Shown in pieces: positions 20,182-32,600 of a DNA stretch of 62,000 nucleotides. Numbering within the stretch: position 1 is the stretch's first letter; each line of letters opens with the position of its first letter. The position numbers and the translations under genes are program-made. Under the pieces are notes generated by a model. It did not search any database, had not been told where the DNA came from, and saw nothing but the letters and a program-made list of their open reading frames with translations. The stretch spans positions 1,241,772-1,303,771 of the forward strand of contig RPFO01000436.1 of the NCBI GenBank assembly GCA_009746045.1, written 5' to 3'. The DNA comes from Mesostigma viride. Its lineage: Eukaryota; Streptophyta; Mesostigmatophyceae; Mesostigmatales; Mesostigmataceae.

Positions 20182-22210
20182 ATTAATTAATTAATTAATT
20201 AATTAATTAGGAACATAACTCCGTTGGGAGCATATGTAGCACATAGCCCAGAGAAGGGGCATATGGCCTATCATACATTCTAAGCTACTTCCTGCAAGGG
20301 TGGGAATGTAAAGGACCCTTGCTCTAGGTGCACCAGGGCACTTGCATCCCCATGATCTTCAAGCTATGCCCAGCGAAGGGGGAGCCTGTCATGGGGGGGA
20401 AGATCAGCATAGCTATACAAAAAAGCTAGGGCATGGCGTCTCAGCAGAGAGTTACTCCCTGCATGGGCACAACATAACTAAATAAAGCTAGGCATCATCT
20501 GGGGGGTGGCTCATCATAGGCACACATGTACATGATTAAATAATGCGCGTGGCTTAGCTGGAATAGTGCCTCTAGGAGGCGTACATGTACATGGCCGCGG
20601 TCTATCTATTCTACACTACTACTGCTGTATTCCCCTAAGCTGGGGCGTCTGGAGTCGCTGGGGCCGCGGGGGGGGGGGGTCGCCTGCCAGGGCTTGTGGC
20701 CGACGTAGATGGCCGCCCCCTTCCAGTACACCGGCTGCCCCGCCTTGGTCTGCCGGAGCTGGAGGTAGGTTGGCCATAGCTCCCGTCACCGTTGTTGCTG
20801 CGCCAGGGTCAAGTCGTCATCAAGGGTGAAGAGAGTCTTCTCGAGCCGCTTGCGGCGTCTGAGAAAAGAAATCTTGTCCGCCGGGGTCTTAAAGGTGAGA
20901 AGGAGCGGGGGCGGCCCTGCCTTACTACCCCGCGCGCGGGGAAGGCGGTGGGCGGCCAGCTCGATCTCACCGTTAAGGCCCATGCGACCAAGGATTTCTC
21001 TCTCAAATGCACGCATAAGCTTCTCGGAATTCTCACCTTCCTCCATGGTGAAGTTCTTGACAATGACGTTGAGGCTGCGCTTGGCGAGCTCGGCCTCCTC
21101 GCGGAGGTCAAGCGTCTGCCGTTGGAGCTGTGCTGCGACGGCGGAGGTGGTGGAGGTGGTATGTTGCTTAAGCATGTCCGCCCAGGTGGTGATGGGAGGA
21201 GCATCGCCGGCCAGGCCAGCCGGGGCTGGCTTGGCGGCAATGTCCTTCACAGCCTGGGCGGTGAGGCCTGCGGTGTTCTGCTGAGAACCGCCTCGATAGC
21301 GATGGCGTTGTCCTTAAGACGCTGGTCGATGTCGCGGAGCTGGGCGGTGCATGATGGCGTCGGAGGTGGGGGTGGTGGCGGTGGAGGAGGCGAGGAGGCT
21401 GGAAGTGGCGGTGGAGATGGTAGGGAGCTCAGCAGCCAGCGTGCCGCCCATTGCCGCCACGTACATCTGCAGCGAGGGGCGTCAGGTGCTGTGAGATGGT
21501 TGCTTGGAGGTGGAGGAGGAAGGTGGATTCGGTCAAGGGGGAGGGGGTCCAGAGGTCTGTGACAGAGCCGCTCAAGGATGGAAAAGAGGGCTGCGAGCTG
21601 AAGACGGGGGCGAGACCAGCTGGCCAGGTTCTCGGCATGTTGTCGCATAGTGAACCGGCCGTCAGGTCCAGTGCGGAGGCGGCAAAGGCGTTGGAGGCGC
21701 TGGCACAGGTCGAGAATGGAGGCGTATGACCCATAAAACACGGACTCCAGGATCTTGATGGGTGGCATGTCGAAAAAGCTGGGTCTGGCATCGTTGAAGG
21801 TGGAAAATAACCCGTCAACGTCAAAGTCGCGCTCAGACCAGCTCGGTTCGGTTGGGCGGCTGCGTTTTGGCTCAGGCGAGGCTGAGGGCGAGGCAGGAAG
21901 CCCGGGAGGGTGCTGGACGACCACCAGTGCGCGACTAGTGTCATCACTGCCTGCCGGACCTGAGGGCGAAGCTGCAGCCGGAGCTGCAGACGTATTTTCA
22001 TTGCCGAGCGCAGCCGCCAGGCTGCGTTGCGTCGATAAGCGTTTGCTCATCGTATATTGCGTAATAGCTGCGGAAAATTATATCAGCATGTGCGTCGTAG
22101 AAAGACGCGTCGATTGTGATATTCACGGCTAAATTCGGTGCTCAAACGTGAAAGTTATGAGCTCCGCCGTCAGCCATGGCTACCTCGTGGCTCGTGGCTC
22201 TATACTCTTC
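20182..22210 (-). mobile_element. Family H, copy C: full-length ORF1-only retroelement with target-site duplication
   Basis: 2,029 bp flanked by the perfect 13-bp repeat catctggtttata (20169-20181 and 22211-22223). Minus-strand order: leader with GAGCCACGAGCCACGAGG (about 22200-22180), ORF1-like region (22050 to about 20640), 3' UTR, hairpin (20218-20231), (ATTA)n tail at the left end. The whole element lacks endonuclease and RT. Copy A has the same order and length, so absence of RT is a family property. Mobilisation must use a protein supplied in trans. Confidence 0.88.
20640..22050 (-). pseudogene. ORF1-like protein of family H, copy C
   Basis: ATG at 22050: MSKRLSTQRSLAAALGNENT, followed by a Pro/Ser/Ala-rich basic N-terminus, a conserved block (LDLCQRLQRL, WSRPRLQLAALFSILE) and a Pro-rich linker. 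A small extra segment near 21275 shifts the frame, and the second frame (from 21250 down) gives KDIAAKPAPAGLAGDAPP, a helical QRQTLDLREEAELAKRS stretch, then RSLNVIVKNFTMEEGENSEK, ELAAHRLPRARG, PPPLLLTFKTPADKISFLRR and LEKTLFTLDDDLTLAQQQR. It ends at a TGA where copy A has CGA; homology to copy A then continues for about 50 codons. The RNP-like strands and basic C-terminus resemble the RRM plus C-terminal domain of L1 ORF1 proteins. Confidence 0.68.
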
Positions 22211-22226
22211 CATCTGGTTTATAGGG

Positions 22227-22251
22227 TGGGATTATTATTATTATTATTAAA

Positions 22252-22309
<58 letters not shown>
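22227..22309. repeat. (ATT)n microsatellite
   Basis: About 80 bp of ATT repeats with one AAATATT interruption, immediately left of a truncated LINE-A. Confidence 0.95.
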
Positions 22310-22311
<2 letters not shown>

Positions 22312-22322
22312 GAAGTGAGACC

Positions 22323-22793
22323 CCCGGGCAGCCTCCTGGTTTGTCTGTAATATGGAGGCAGATGGTGCGCAAGGATAGATGGCAAGTAGTGATGAAGGAG
22401 ACCACCCCCAAGCCTGTGGGGGCTCCGCGTGTGACCAAGTATGGCATTCATAGCGATTCGGGCCGCGGTGCCCACACCCCTGTAACTTGGACCTAGATAG
22501 CTTATACCAAGGAGACAACCAGCGCAGGCCAGAAATCGGGAGAATCCGGACCATGGTAGCTCGAGCCTGCCGTTATCTTGTCCGCGTGTTCGAGTCGTTC
22601 AGGATGATGAAGATGAATGGTGATGGAAATGTGTATCCTTGTGCATTGAAATTATGGCTGGCTTACGTGTAGAGCGACTAGATGACCTAGACGGTGGGGC
22701 CGGAAACCATCCATTCCATCCCATGTTCCCCTCCCACTGAGGACTTATGCTCACGTGACGCAGTCACGTGTCTATTAATTAATTAATTCATTA
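22323..22793 (+). mobile_element. LINE-A, 5'-truncated copy with target-site duplication
   Basis: The LINE-A 3' end (compare 18920-19190), flanked by atgaagtgagacc at 22310-22322 and 22794-22806 (13 bp, perfect). It ends with the 8-bp-stem hairpin (22752-22770) and (ATTA)n. Element S is inserted at 22508-22705. Confidence 0.9.
22508..22705 (-). mobile_element. Element S, 198-bp copy nested in LINE-A
   Basis: Interrupts LINE-A between GCTTATAC and CATCCATTCC, which are contiguous at 19098-19115. It matches 57685-57890. On the plus strand, TGGTAGCTCGAGCC and, about 33 nt on, GTTCGAGTC resemble pol III A and B boxes. However, the polarity inferred from truncation (shared end on the left) points to the other strand, so a tRNA-derived SINE is only a possibility. 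Confidence 0.7.
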
Positions 22794-22806
22794 ATGAAGT
22801 GAGACC

Positions 22807-23660
22807 ACTACGCCTGGACGCATGGCGATCCAACGCCGTGGAAGGACTAGGGTAGTTGTCTGAGAGGAAAGACGCGAAGGCCGCGGGAGCCGCGTGGCTA
22901 TCTCTAGGTAGACCTGCATGGAGGGAGACAGAGGGTAACAAGAAAGGTTGATAGGGAAAACACACACACACACACCACCACCACTACCAACAAAATAATA
23001 ATTATTATTATTATCATTATTATTGTGATACACCAGATCGCCTGTACCCCCCTCAACCCTAGCTGCATTGCATGCCCCAACACTAGCTGCACTACTACTC
23101 TCATTGCCATTTTGTTGGAAAAGCATTATCTCATTATATCAATAAGCACTCCGTGGCATGCCCATGCGCATGACACGCAAGTACTTACTTACTAATATAT
23201 TCAAAGGAAATCCAATTTTTTTGCTGGTAAGCAACATAAGTCTACAACTGGTCAGAGCTGGTAAAACTGATGGACACGGCAGAAGCTAGCTTGTGAGATA
23301 CACCAACAATCTTTTCTTGCAGCTCACCAGCAGCATCAAACGCAGTATCCTACCACCCAGGAGGGCACATCGAGGCATAAATGCTACGAAAAGTACATCA
23401 AAAATGTGTGCTACTACAGCACATTCACATACCCGCCAAGCGGACAACACATAAAACAGCAGGCTGGAAATAAACAAGCAGGCTGACATTGAAACAACAT
23501 CTTGGAAAAGCACACAACTTGCATGGGTGTGCAAACACCCATAATGGTCCTGCAACAGAACTTCAAAAAATTAAAATCCACGGCATGCCAGCCGTGGGGT
23601 CTCATATAGGCACATTCGTCTGGTCACCGATGTCTACATGGTAGTACTGCAAGTGTAAGC
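22807..23660. other. Spacer and presumed 3' UTR of the Tmc/PAS gene
   Basis: Holds a short (CA)n at about 22960-22976, an ATT-rich stretch at about 22993-23026 and a G-element stub at 23147-23193. The right part (about 23200-23660) is probably 3' UTR of the minus-strand gene. No TGTAA was found on that strand here. Confidence 0.5.
23147..23193 (+). mobile_element. Element G, copy 3
   Basis: Same GCATGCCCATGCGCATGACA core with an (ACTT)n tail as at 8711 and 13565. Confidence 0.6.
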
Positions 23661-26600
23661 TCAGGACGCACTCTCGACCTTCCCTCGCACTTGCTGGATG
23701 ATGTTGGGGATGCTGACGCTCTTGGGGATGTACGAGAGCATCTCGCTGATGCTCCGGCTCTCGCTCTGCGTGCGCTTCATGCTCGGGAGCAGCACGCGGA
23801 AGTAGAAGATCCATATCCCGATCACCACGACCACGAGCACCACGATCTGCACAATCTCCACGATCTTGCCGTTGCTGACCAGGTCGTCGTTGTACTGCAT
23901 GTAACTCGTCTCCAGGCCGTCGGTCAGCTCCTTGAGGCCGCGCCTCAAGACGAACTGGAAGCGCGGGTTGACCACGCTCAGGTCCTCGGACGCTTCGTTA
24001 CTGAAGAGGAAGGCGTTGGTGATGAATGACTGCACAAGGCTGTCCAGGCCGTGCGTGACATCCGGGTAGTAGGGGTTGGTGTCGTTGAGGCAGTTATCCT
24101 TGTTGTGGCGCAGGCACTTGGTGCCAAACAGCAAGTCCGCGCGCTCGCTCGAGCGGAAGAGCGCCCCCTCCAAACCCAGCTGCTTGTCGCCATAGAGCAG
24201 CCCCTCGTGGATCTCCTGCAGCCGCGTGACCAGCCGCTTGATGTTGGTGCGGATCGGGTACTGGTGCGTGATGTCCGTCTCCGCCAGCTCGACCGCCTCG
24301 GCGATCGTCTGCGTCATCAGCCACGACTCCTTGAGCGCCAGGTTGTACTCCTGCACGTGCGCCTGCTCCTTGGACACCATCGCGTAGCCCACGCCGAACA
24401 CCAGCAGCACCAGCAGGCCAAAGCCGAGCACGGGCGCCAGGAACACGTGCTGCTCCGAGCCGTCCGGCCGCAGCGTAACCTCGCGCGCGCCCTTGCCGCT
24501 GCGGCCCTTGGTGCTCAGCTTGATGTTCAGCGGCACCTCGTCCTCCTGCAGGCTGCCACGGCGGCCCTTGTGCTTGCCGCCCTCCTCGTCCTCGTCCTCG
24601 TGCTCTGCCTTGCCTTCCTCGTCGCTGTCGTCGTCGCTGTCCTCCACGTCCAGCGTGATGGGCTGCGACGCGAGGCCGCGCAGCACCGGGCGCGGGATGT
24701 AGCGGAACACGCTGAAGAGCGCCAGGCGGTCGGCGGCCACGCGGCGCAGCAGGTAAGCCATGAGCACCAGCGACACAAGCCAGATGACGCCTCCCTCGAT
24801 GGCCAGCACCAGCAGCATGCCCTTGAGGATGCTCTGGAGGTGGTTGTCAGTGCGGCTCGCCAGAGTGTCCTGGGGATCACAAGCATGCACAGGTTTCAAG
24901 GCGCTCAGGAAAACATCAGAAGTGACACCACAACGAGGCCACCAAAAAGGACAACCAAAAAAGATGCGGCAGATCATGGACCAAAGGGCTGTGCTAAAAA
25001 ATGCCACCAGAAAAGCGTGAGCAGCTGCCGAAAACACAATGCGGATGGACATCACCGCAACAAAAGCAAAGGCAGCAGGCAGATGGGTGAGTGACATGAG
25101 ATGCCCACACACGCCGCCCACCTCGCGGGGGTGGCCACGCGCACGCACCTGCAGCTCCTCCATGTTGGGTACGATGGGCCACATGCAGTTGTCCTGCAGG
25201 TACAGCATGGACACGATGTTGGCATTATCGCGCCCACCCATGGCGACCGAGTGCGCGACCAGGCGGCCGTGCTCCACCGCGCGCCGCACCGCGTCAAACA
25301 GGCCCAGGAACTCGGAGTAGTAGGCGCCCGGGTTGTTGTCGTGCCACTCGAGCAGCTCCAGGTACGGGTCCTCCAGCAGGTGCTGCAGCTTGCGGCTGAC
25401 AGCGTCCGAGGGCGCGCCATCGACCGTGCCCAGGTACAGGTTGCGCATGCCCGTGGAAAGGCCGCTGCAGGCAACAGAGCAAGGCAACGCAGACCAAGCG
25501 GTTGCAAGGGGCGAGTGGCCAGAGCACACAAGCACATGGCAGAAGGGGTGCACGGGAGCGACCAGGGGGCGACCGGTCAGCAGGTTGGCAGCAGCAAGAC
25601 GTACGCATCTACCTCCCATGACTCGCACAGGAGGACGACTAGGCTTTGGCATCCACAGCATCAAACGTTCCATGCACGTCTGCAGCACATAGGAAAAGGG
25701 CTACCCTAATGTGTGATGGCAAAGAGACATCTGGCCCATCTCACCTCACTTCCTGGTTTCTACTGCAATGGATACCCTAACAATCCTTTTCTAGCCAGGC
25801 GCTTCCCGAGATGCCTACTCTGAAACTCCCTCGCTGGCCTGCCCGCTTGTCCAACAGCCTTTCCAAGCCCACAGTCCTAGCAGAACCCAACCAGGCCCAT
25901 GGTGTGCACGTACTCGATGGCGATGTTGAGCTCCTTCGTCCAGTCGAAGATGGTCTGGCTGCCCAGCTCGCGTGAGGTGATGCCACGCACGTTGAGCAGC
26001 ATCTTGCTGATCTGGCTGATGGCCAGCCCGCATGTGCGCATGTCCGTCATGTAGTTCGAGCTGGTCTTGATCAGCCAGTGCACGTACAGGTAGGTGCACA
26101 GGTGCGCCAAGAACAGCGTGGCCACGATGATCTTGCTATACAGCGCCATGTTCTTGATCGCGCGCTGCATCTCCTTGCTGCTCAGCAGCTTGAGGATCGC
26201 CTTGAACCGCTTGGCGCGCTGGTACAGACCGCTCGCGTCCTCCTGGCTCGCCTCACTGGCCGCGTCGCCGCCGCGGTCAGACGCCGCGTCGCTCATCACC
26301 GCGCCGCCGCCGCCGCTGGGCAGGATGGCCGCCTTCTCCTCACCCTCCTTGGCCCCTGCGTCGCCGCCCTCCTCCTCGCCCTCCTCCTCGCCCTCGCCCG
26401 CCTTGCCAAACTCGTCCTCGTCGTCATTGGCGCCCTGCAGGCCCGTGCCGCCCCCGCGCGCACTCATGTCAGCGGCGGTAACCTCGCGGTCCTGCCCGCC
26501 CACGTTGATGAAGCGCGCCATGTACGTGGTGGCACCGCTGTCCACCATCCGCATGTCCTTCTTGTTCAGCTCAATCAGCTCCACCTCGCACGCGAAGATG

Positions 26601-29600
26601 ATGCCATCGCGGTGCAGGCACTCCACCCGGCGGCGCGTCCCGATCAGCTTCTTCTTGCGCGACGCCTTGTAGTTGGCCAGGTACATGTCATGGAACGCCG
26701 CGTACTTGCCCGGCATCAGCATCTTCACGTTGCGGCCCGTCATGCCCTCGATTGTGTGCCCAAAGAAGATCTCCATGCCTGATGGGGCGGACAGCGGACC
26801 AACCAAAGTGGGGGGCAAGAAGAAGACAAAAGTATATGGGAGGGACGTATGTCAGGATGCAACTCGCACATGATTCCTGCAATGTGTAACTGACAACAAA
26901 GGATTGCACCGGCGGTGCAGAAACAGCACCATGCCAGCCAAGAAGAACCATCGCGGGCCGATGGTTAGATCTAGCAAAAGGCATGTAATCCCCCCTGCCG
27001 CTTTCAGGAACCTAAAAGTGCCCACGACGGGCCATTGCAAGCATCCTCTGCCTGTCAGCCCAGCAAGCATGGTAGGGGCCAGGAACACGACACCTGGATG
27101 ACACTACATGTACTCGTGCCTGCCCGCGCAGGATCTTACGGATGGCGCGCGCGACTCACCCATGTCCACCTCGGTGATGGTGCCGCGCGCGTCGATGCCG
27201 ATCGTCCCCTCGAGCGCCTCGAGCAGCCAGATGTCGCACTTGATGACGTTGATGCCCTCCAGATCCGTGTACGAGGCCACGACGCCCACCCACACCTTGC
27301 GGCCCACCTTGGAGAGCGCACCCATGCGCCATGAGGGCGAATCGCCCGCCTTGCTTGCCTGCGCCAGCATGCGGCTGATGGACTTACCACCGGGCAGCTG
27401 CAGCAACATGGCCATGGGGCGGCCGATCAACTCATGTGGCTCCCACTGGAACAGGTCGGCCGTGGAGTCGCTGGCGGCGCGGATGACGTCGCTGGCTGCG
27501 TCCAGGTGCAGCGTGGCCACGCGGGTGTCACGCCGCGTGCTGTCCTCCTGCCCCGTGAGCGTGACCTTTGCGCTGAACATTTTCTTGCCTGTCACCTCGT
27601 CGCGCACCTCAAACACCTCCAGGTTCATCGGGAACTTGGTGCCGTCCTGGTGCACACCAAACACCGCGCGGCCACCAGGGACACCGATGACGCGGCCCGA
27701 GGGCCCCTGCTTGGCGTAGCGCTGCAGGTACTGCGCGTGGAACTTGTTGTAGGGCGGCGGCATCAGCTGGTTCACGTTCATCTTGAGCAGCTGGCTCTCC
27801 TTGTACCCAAACATGTCGATGATCAGGCGGTTTGCGTTGAGGATCTTGCCCTTGGGGTCGATCGCCATGATGCCCAGCGTGTCATTGAGCGACGACGCGC
27901 GCACCGCATACAGCTTGCGGCCCATCTCCTCCGCCGGCGTCGTCTCCAGCAGCACGCCAAACTCTGTGTTGGTCTTGTGCCGCGCGGTCAGGCTCATGGG
28001 CCGAGCCTGCCCATCAGGGCCTGGCAGGGAGCCCTCGCAGATGTCCACCGCGCTCATGCTCTTCACGTCCTTGGGCGCAAAGAGGATCGTCAGCAACTTG
28101 TTGTTGATGTCGGTGGTCGTGTATCTGCGCGCGCGGAAGAAGCACGGGGGAGAGAAGAGGCGTTGCACAAGCGGCAAGCTTGTCAGATGAATGGCACGTG
28201 CCTGTCAATGCATGAGATGCTTGCCTCGCAGCCCAGCACTGGGCACCGGGGTAGAGTATTGGAAGCGGCAGCATAAAAAAGGCCCTACTGCTAGTGTACT
28301 TCCGCGACGCTACCTGGCTGCCTCTCCTACATGTTACAATAATTTTTAGCACCCTGGCACTCTCTGTTCGCAGACATTTCAGGTTCTCTAAACTTGGCCA
28401 GCCTTCAACATCCACCTTCGATGTCAACACGGGAAACGAGGATATGCACACTTATCTGTCCATGACGCCACATTAAATGCACATACCCGAAGAGCCGCGT
28501 GAAGGCGCGGTTGGTGTTGGTGATTAGCCCGCGCTCGTCCACCTTGATGACCGCGTTGTCATCCTCCTCGATCGCGCGGATGATGCCCATGAAGGACACC
28601 TCGCCGTTGCTCTCCACCTTGTTCACGTACAGCCGGATGGGGAACACGTGCCCGCTCTTGTTGCGCCCCTCCACATCGCGGTAGCTGCCCACCACCTTGG
28701 CGATGCCCGTGCTGTTGTAGGCCGCCAGGTAGGCGTCGTGGTGCGCGGCGTACGCGGGCGGCTGCAGCATGCGCACGTTCTTGCCCAGCATCTCATCGCG
28801 CTTGTAGCCAAACATGCGCGAGACAACCTTGTTGGTCATCTGGATGATGCCCTTCTTGTTGATCACCACGATGCCGTCCTTGGTGTCATCCACCTTGCCA
28901 CCACCCGCCAGCTCGCCGCCAAACCCGGCCGCCTCCTGCGCCTCGGCGGCCGCCTCATCGATGCGGTCGGCCTCGTGTAAGTAGCGGCTGGCCTTGGATG
29001 GGTCGATGTGCATCTCCTCCAAAAAGTGGCCGTACGAGCGCAGCAGCTTGGACGACTTAGGGTAGCGCTCCAGCACCGCGGCGTACGCGCGGTCGGCCTT
29101 GAGGTCGGCGGCCGCCAGGTGGTGGAAAGCGCGCGTAATGTGCTTGAACGCCAGCTCCGACTTGAGCAGGACGCGCCAGAAGTCCCGCAGAGCCTTGAGC
29201 GCCAGCCTGGCGACGCGCACGTACGATCCAGGGGGGAGGGGCATCACGTGCAGGTAGCGGGCGCGCAGGGCATACAGCCAGAGAGGATGCCACTAAATTA
29301 GATAGGTTGAGACAAAATGGTGAGCAGAAGAAATGGCTGCAAACCAGCATCCACTGAGAGCATGGCAGTCCAGCAGCATGTAACAGCCACCAGAGACATA
29401 TGAGGCTTCAGCAAGTAGTTATCCAACATGTCCTTATCCCTGGCTTGTGCATACCACGTTGTCTCTACCACCACAGAAAATTCGCCCAAGGCAGTTTTAT
29501 ATCGGCAACCTGTGCCCAAGCATGCACAAGGCCAGCCAAACACCCCTGACAAGCATTCGCAAACCATCGCTGCAATATTGGCGAAATTCGCACACCATTT

Positions 29601-32600
29601 CTTATCGCACAGACATTCTACAAGACCATTTCCATGGGAAAACACAGCAGCCAGGAACAACAAGCACGTGAAAACTGCACCTTCCATTACTGCCTCCTAC
29701 TTCACGCCATGGCCTCAAAACCGCTCATGGAGCACTAGGCCCCGATCTGGCAGCATCCAACTCGTGCGGAAATGGGCAAGCGTCGTACTTACTTGTGCGC
29801 GGCAACGGCCACCTTGAGGTTGTTGGAGAACTCGAGGTAGGAGACGAGGTCCATGGCCGCGTCGCCGCCCACGTCGTCATCGGTCTTCTTGTTGCTCTCA
29901 CGGTCCAGTACATACAGCCGGTAGCGCACGCCAATCACCGGGTTGGTGGACCGCGCCTTCTCCACGTGGAACTGCGCCTTGCTGTCGTCCTCCTGCACAC
30001 ACCCAGGCAAGCAGAGGGGGCGTCGCCCCACCAAGTGGTGGCACGCGGGGCGAAGATGCACCACGTGCATGAGCAGCATGAGACCCAAGCAGGGGAGACG
30101 GGCATGACAGCACACCTATGAAAGCCACCAATGCCTTAGTCATGTCATGCATGCCTGAGGCGCATGTGTAGACGTGCACACTAACAACCTGATGCCCATA
30201 CAATTGCTCGACGCGATAATCCGGAGCATATCTGCCAGGGAGCTCAGCTGCCCGTCTGTGCGCATGCCATGCATTGGTGTTTAGCATTGTTCATGAGAAA
30301 CACCAGGCTACTGGGCATGCTGCCCCACCTTAATGTGCTTGGTGAAGCTGCTGTAGCACAGGTGCAGCCAGGAGGAGTTGGGGAACTGCTCCAGGCCGGT
30401 GAGGTAAATAAGCTCTGCTGCCTCCAGGTGCACCTCGTCCGGCACCAGCACGCGCTTGCGCTTGCGCCGCTGCAGGCGCACGATGCGCGCGGCCGACTCC
30501 ACGTGGTAGGGCGTCGGGAAGGCAAACAGGTCCTCGTCTGCCGTCATGGGGCGGCGCACCTCCTGGTGGAAAAACTTGGCGGCGACGCGGCGGTCGCGGC
30601 GCAGCCGGCGCTCCATGAGGATGAAGCCAGCAAACGCGGCGCCCGGGCTGGTGGTCCACGCACACACGCACGCATGTTCATGGGTTAGGATCATGAGTAA
30701 TCTCAGGGAAAAAAACTTGAAAAGGACTCTGCGCCGCACAGCTTGGACATGGAATGGCCCGAAACGGGCATGGATCCTATGAATTTTGGGCTCTACATAG
30801 CTCAAATTACAGGCAGCATCAGCATCAGGAACAAGCTCACTGCGTAAACCTTGGGAAACGGCTTACTCCATGAGGCCACAGGTTACCCGCCCATGAATGG
30901 TTTTCCTATGCAAAACCTGCCATGATGCTATCACGAAATGCAACCACCCATTCAAGCACCTAGGCAAAATCACGAACCAAGGCCCTAGTGGAGACAGGGG
31001 GCTAAATACCGAAAAGGGATCACAAGAATGGCTACAATCCCTTGGCTGTAAGACCCGTAGCCTGGGCCCGCCTGGCATGCAGCTTACTTCCATAACCCCG
31101 TGCGTACCTTGCCGCGAACATGAGGATGGTGAACAGGCTCTCATTGGCCCCCTTGTCGACAATGGCGTGCATCATGACGCACAGCGACATCCACGCCAGC
31201 ACCATGTGGAGAGCGCTCAGCAACTGTGAGGAAGCCAGTGACAACCCAGGCACACCCGCATGCACCCAACCACCATGACGGCAATGATGAGCAAATATCG
31301 CAGGTTGCACGAGCGGGACATGGCATGATGGAGGTCACGAGGGTGGATATGATTGGGGCAACCCCGCAATCAGGAAGACAGGTTAGAAACAAGAGGGAAT
31401 CTGAAAGCATTACATCTCCTCCATGCCTTTGACGTAAGCAAAGAAAGACACTGAAGGCCATTCCTTCGATACAACATCTCTTCTATGCCCATCACATTGG
31501 TCATTGGGGATAATACACGTACATTAACGCGGCAGCTACTCCACTCCTGCTATGTGTAAGTATGGCAGTTTGCTCTAAAAGGTACGATCATAGTCACCAC
31601 CTGGTCGAGCACCTGCCCTGTCCCTTCCCTAACCTTTGCTGACTCGGCACCTGCAGAAACACGCATGCACGTGCATACCCTGGCTGTGAAGCGGTTGACG
31701 TAGGGGTTGTAGTAGACTAGCAGGTAGACCATGTAGCCGCTGACCACCAGCAGGCACAGGCCCATCGCTATGGGGAAGGAGCTGACATAGCGTGCGAGCG
31801 CGATGAACGCGCCCTTGGCCAGCAGGATCTTCACGGGCGTGTACGGGTCCGCGGAAGCTGCAGGGGCATGATGGGAGCCATGCGGAATACGCACCCAACG
31901 GGGCCAAGGAGGTCAGGAGGGCAGCAGCGGCAGGAACATGCGTAACCAGGGGATGCAGCATGGCCAGGCATGACCTGGCAATTAAAGTAGGCAAAGTGCA
32001 AACTTCAGCTAGAAAATGTCAGCGTCAAGCTGACTGGTCACCATGCAACCTAGATGTGAATGCTGTATTTTGAAACTGATGCAGACATTAGGAAGCAGCA
32101 CAATAGGACATTTCTGCGCTTTGCGATGTCCATGCTACATGCAACACTGGCCACGAACCTAATATACCCTGCTATGGCAAGCCTGGCACCCCATGTGTGT
32201 GCAGCCTTACCGGATCCGTCATCAGTCATTGGGTCGGTGATGGGCTTGGCTGCTTCCAGGATCGCCATCATGGCTACGAATATGATGGCCACCAGGACGC
32301 CGAGCCCGGCCAGGATGATGCCGGGTACAGTGCCACACTCCACCTTTGGGTACATCTCCATCACCAGCACGCGCTCGCCGCCAGGCACCAACACGCGCTT
32401 GCCACAGTCGGCGGGTGTGAACAAGATGTTGATGATGGACACAAAGAAGATGCTGCGCATGCGCCACACACACCAGCAGAGCATGTACAAAAGTGATGCC
32501 CTAGTCAGTAGGAAAAGCTGAGATTAGGCAACATAGCAACATGATGGCAAAGTGCTTCAATCTAATTTTATCCTAGGCAATAATGGTTCAGCATCAGCAA

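Noticed and set aside
22550-22605. tRNA gene at the A/B-box-like words of S
   Set aside because: No cloverleaf could be folded and the boxes match only partly.
24051-25094. Plus-strand 347-codon frame, and similar ones at 26078-26782 and 27434-28276
   Set aside because: Antisense shadows of GC-rich Tmc/PAS exons; the minus-strand frame has the domains and splice sites.
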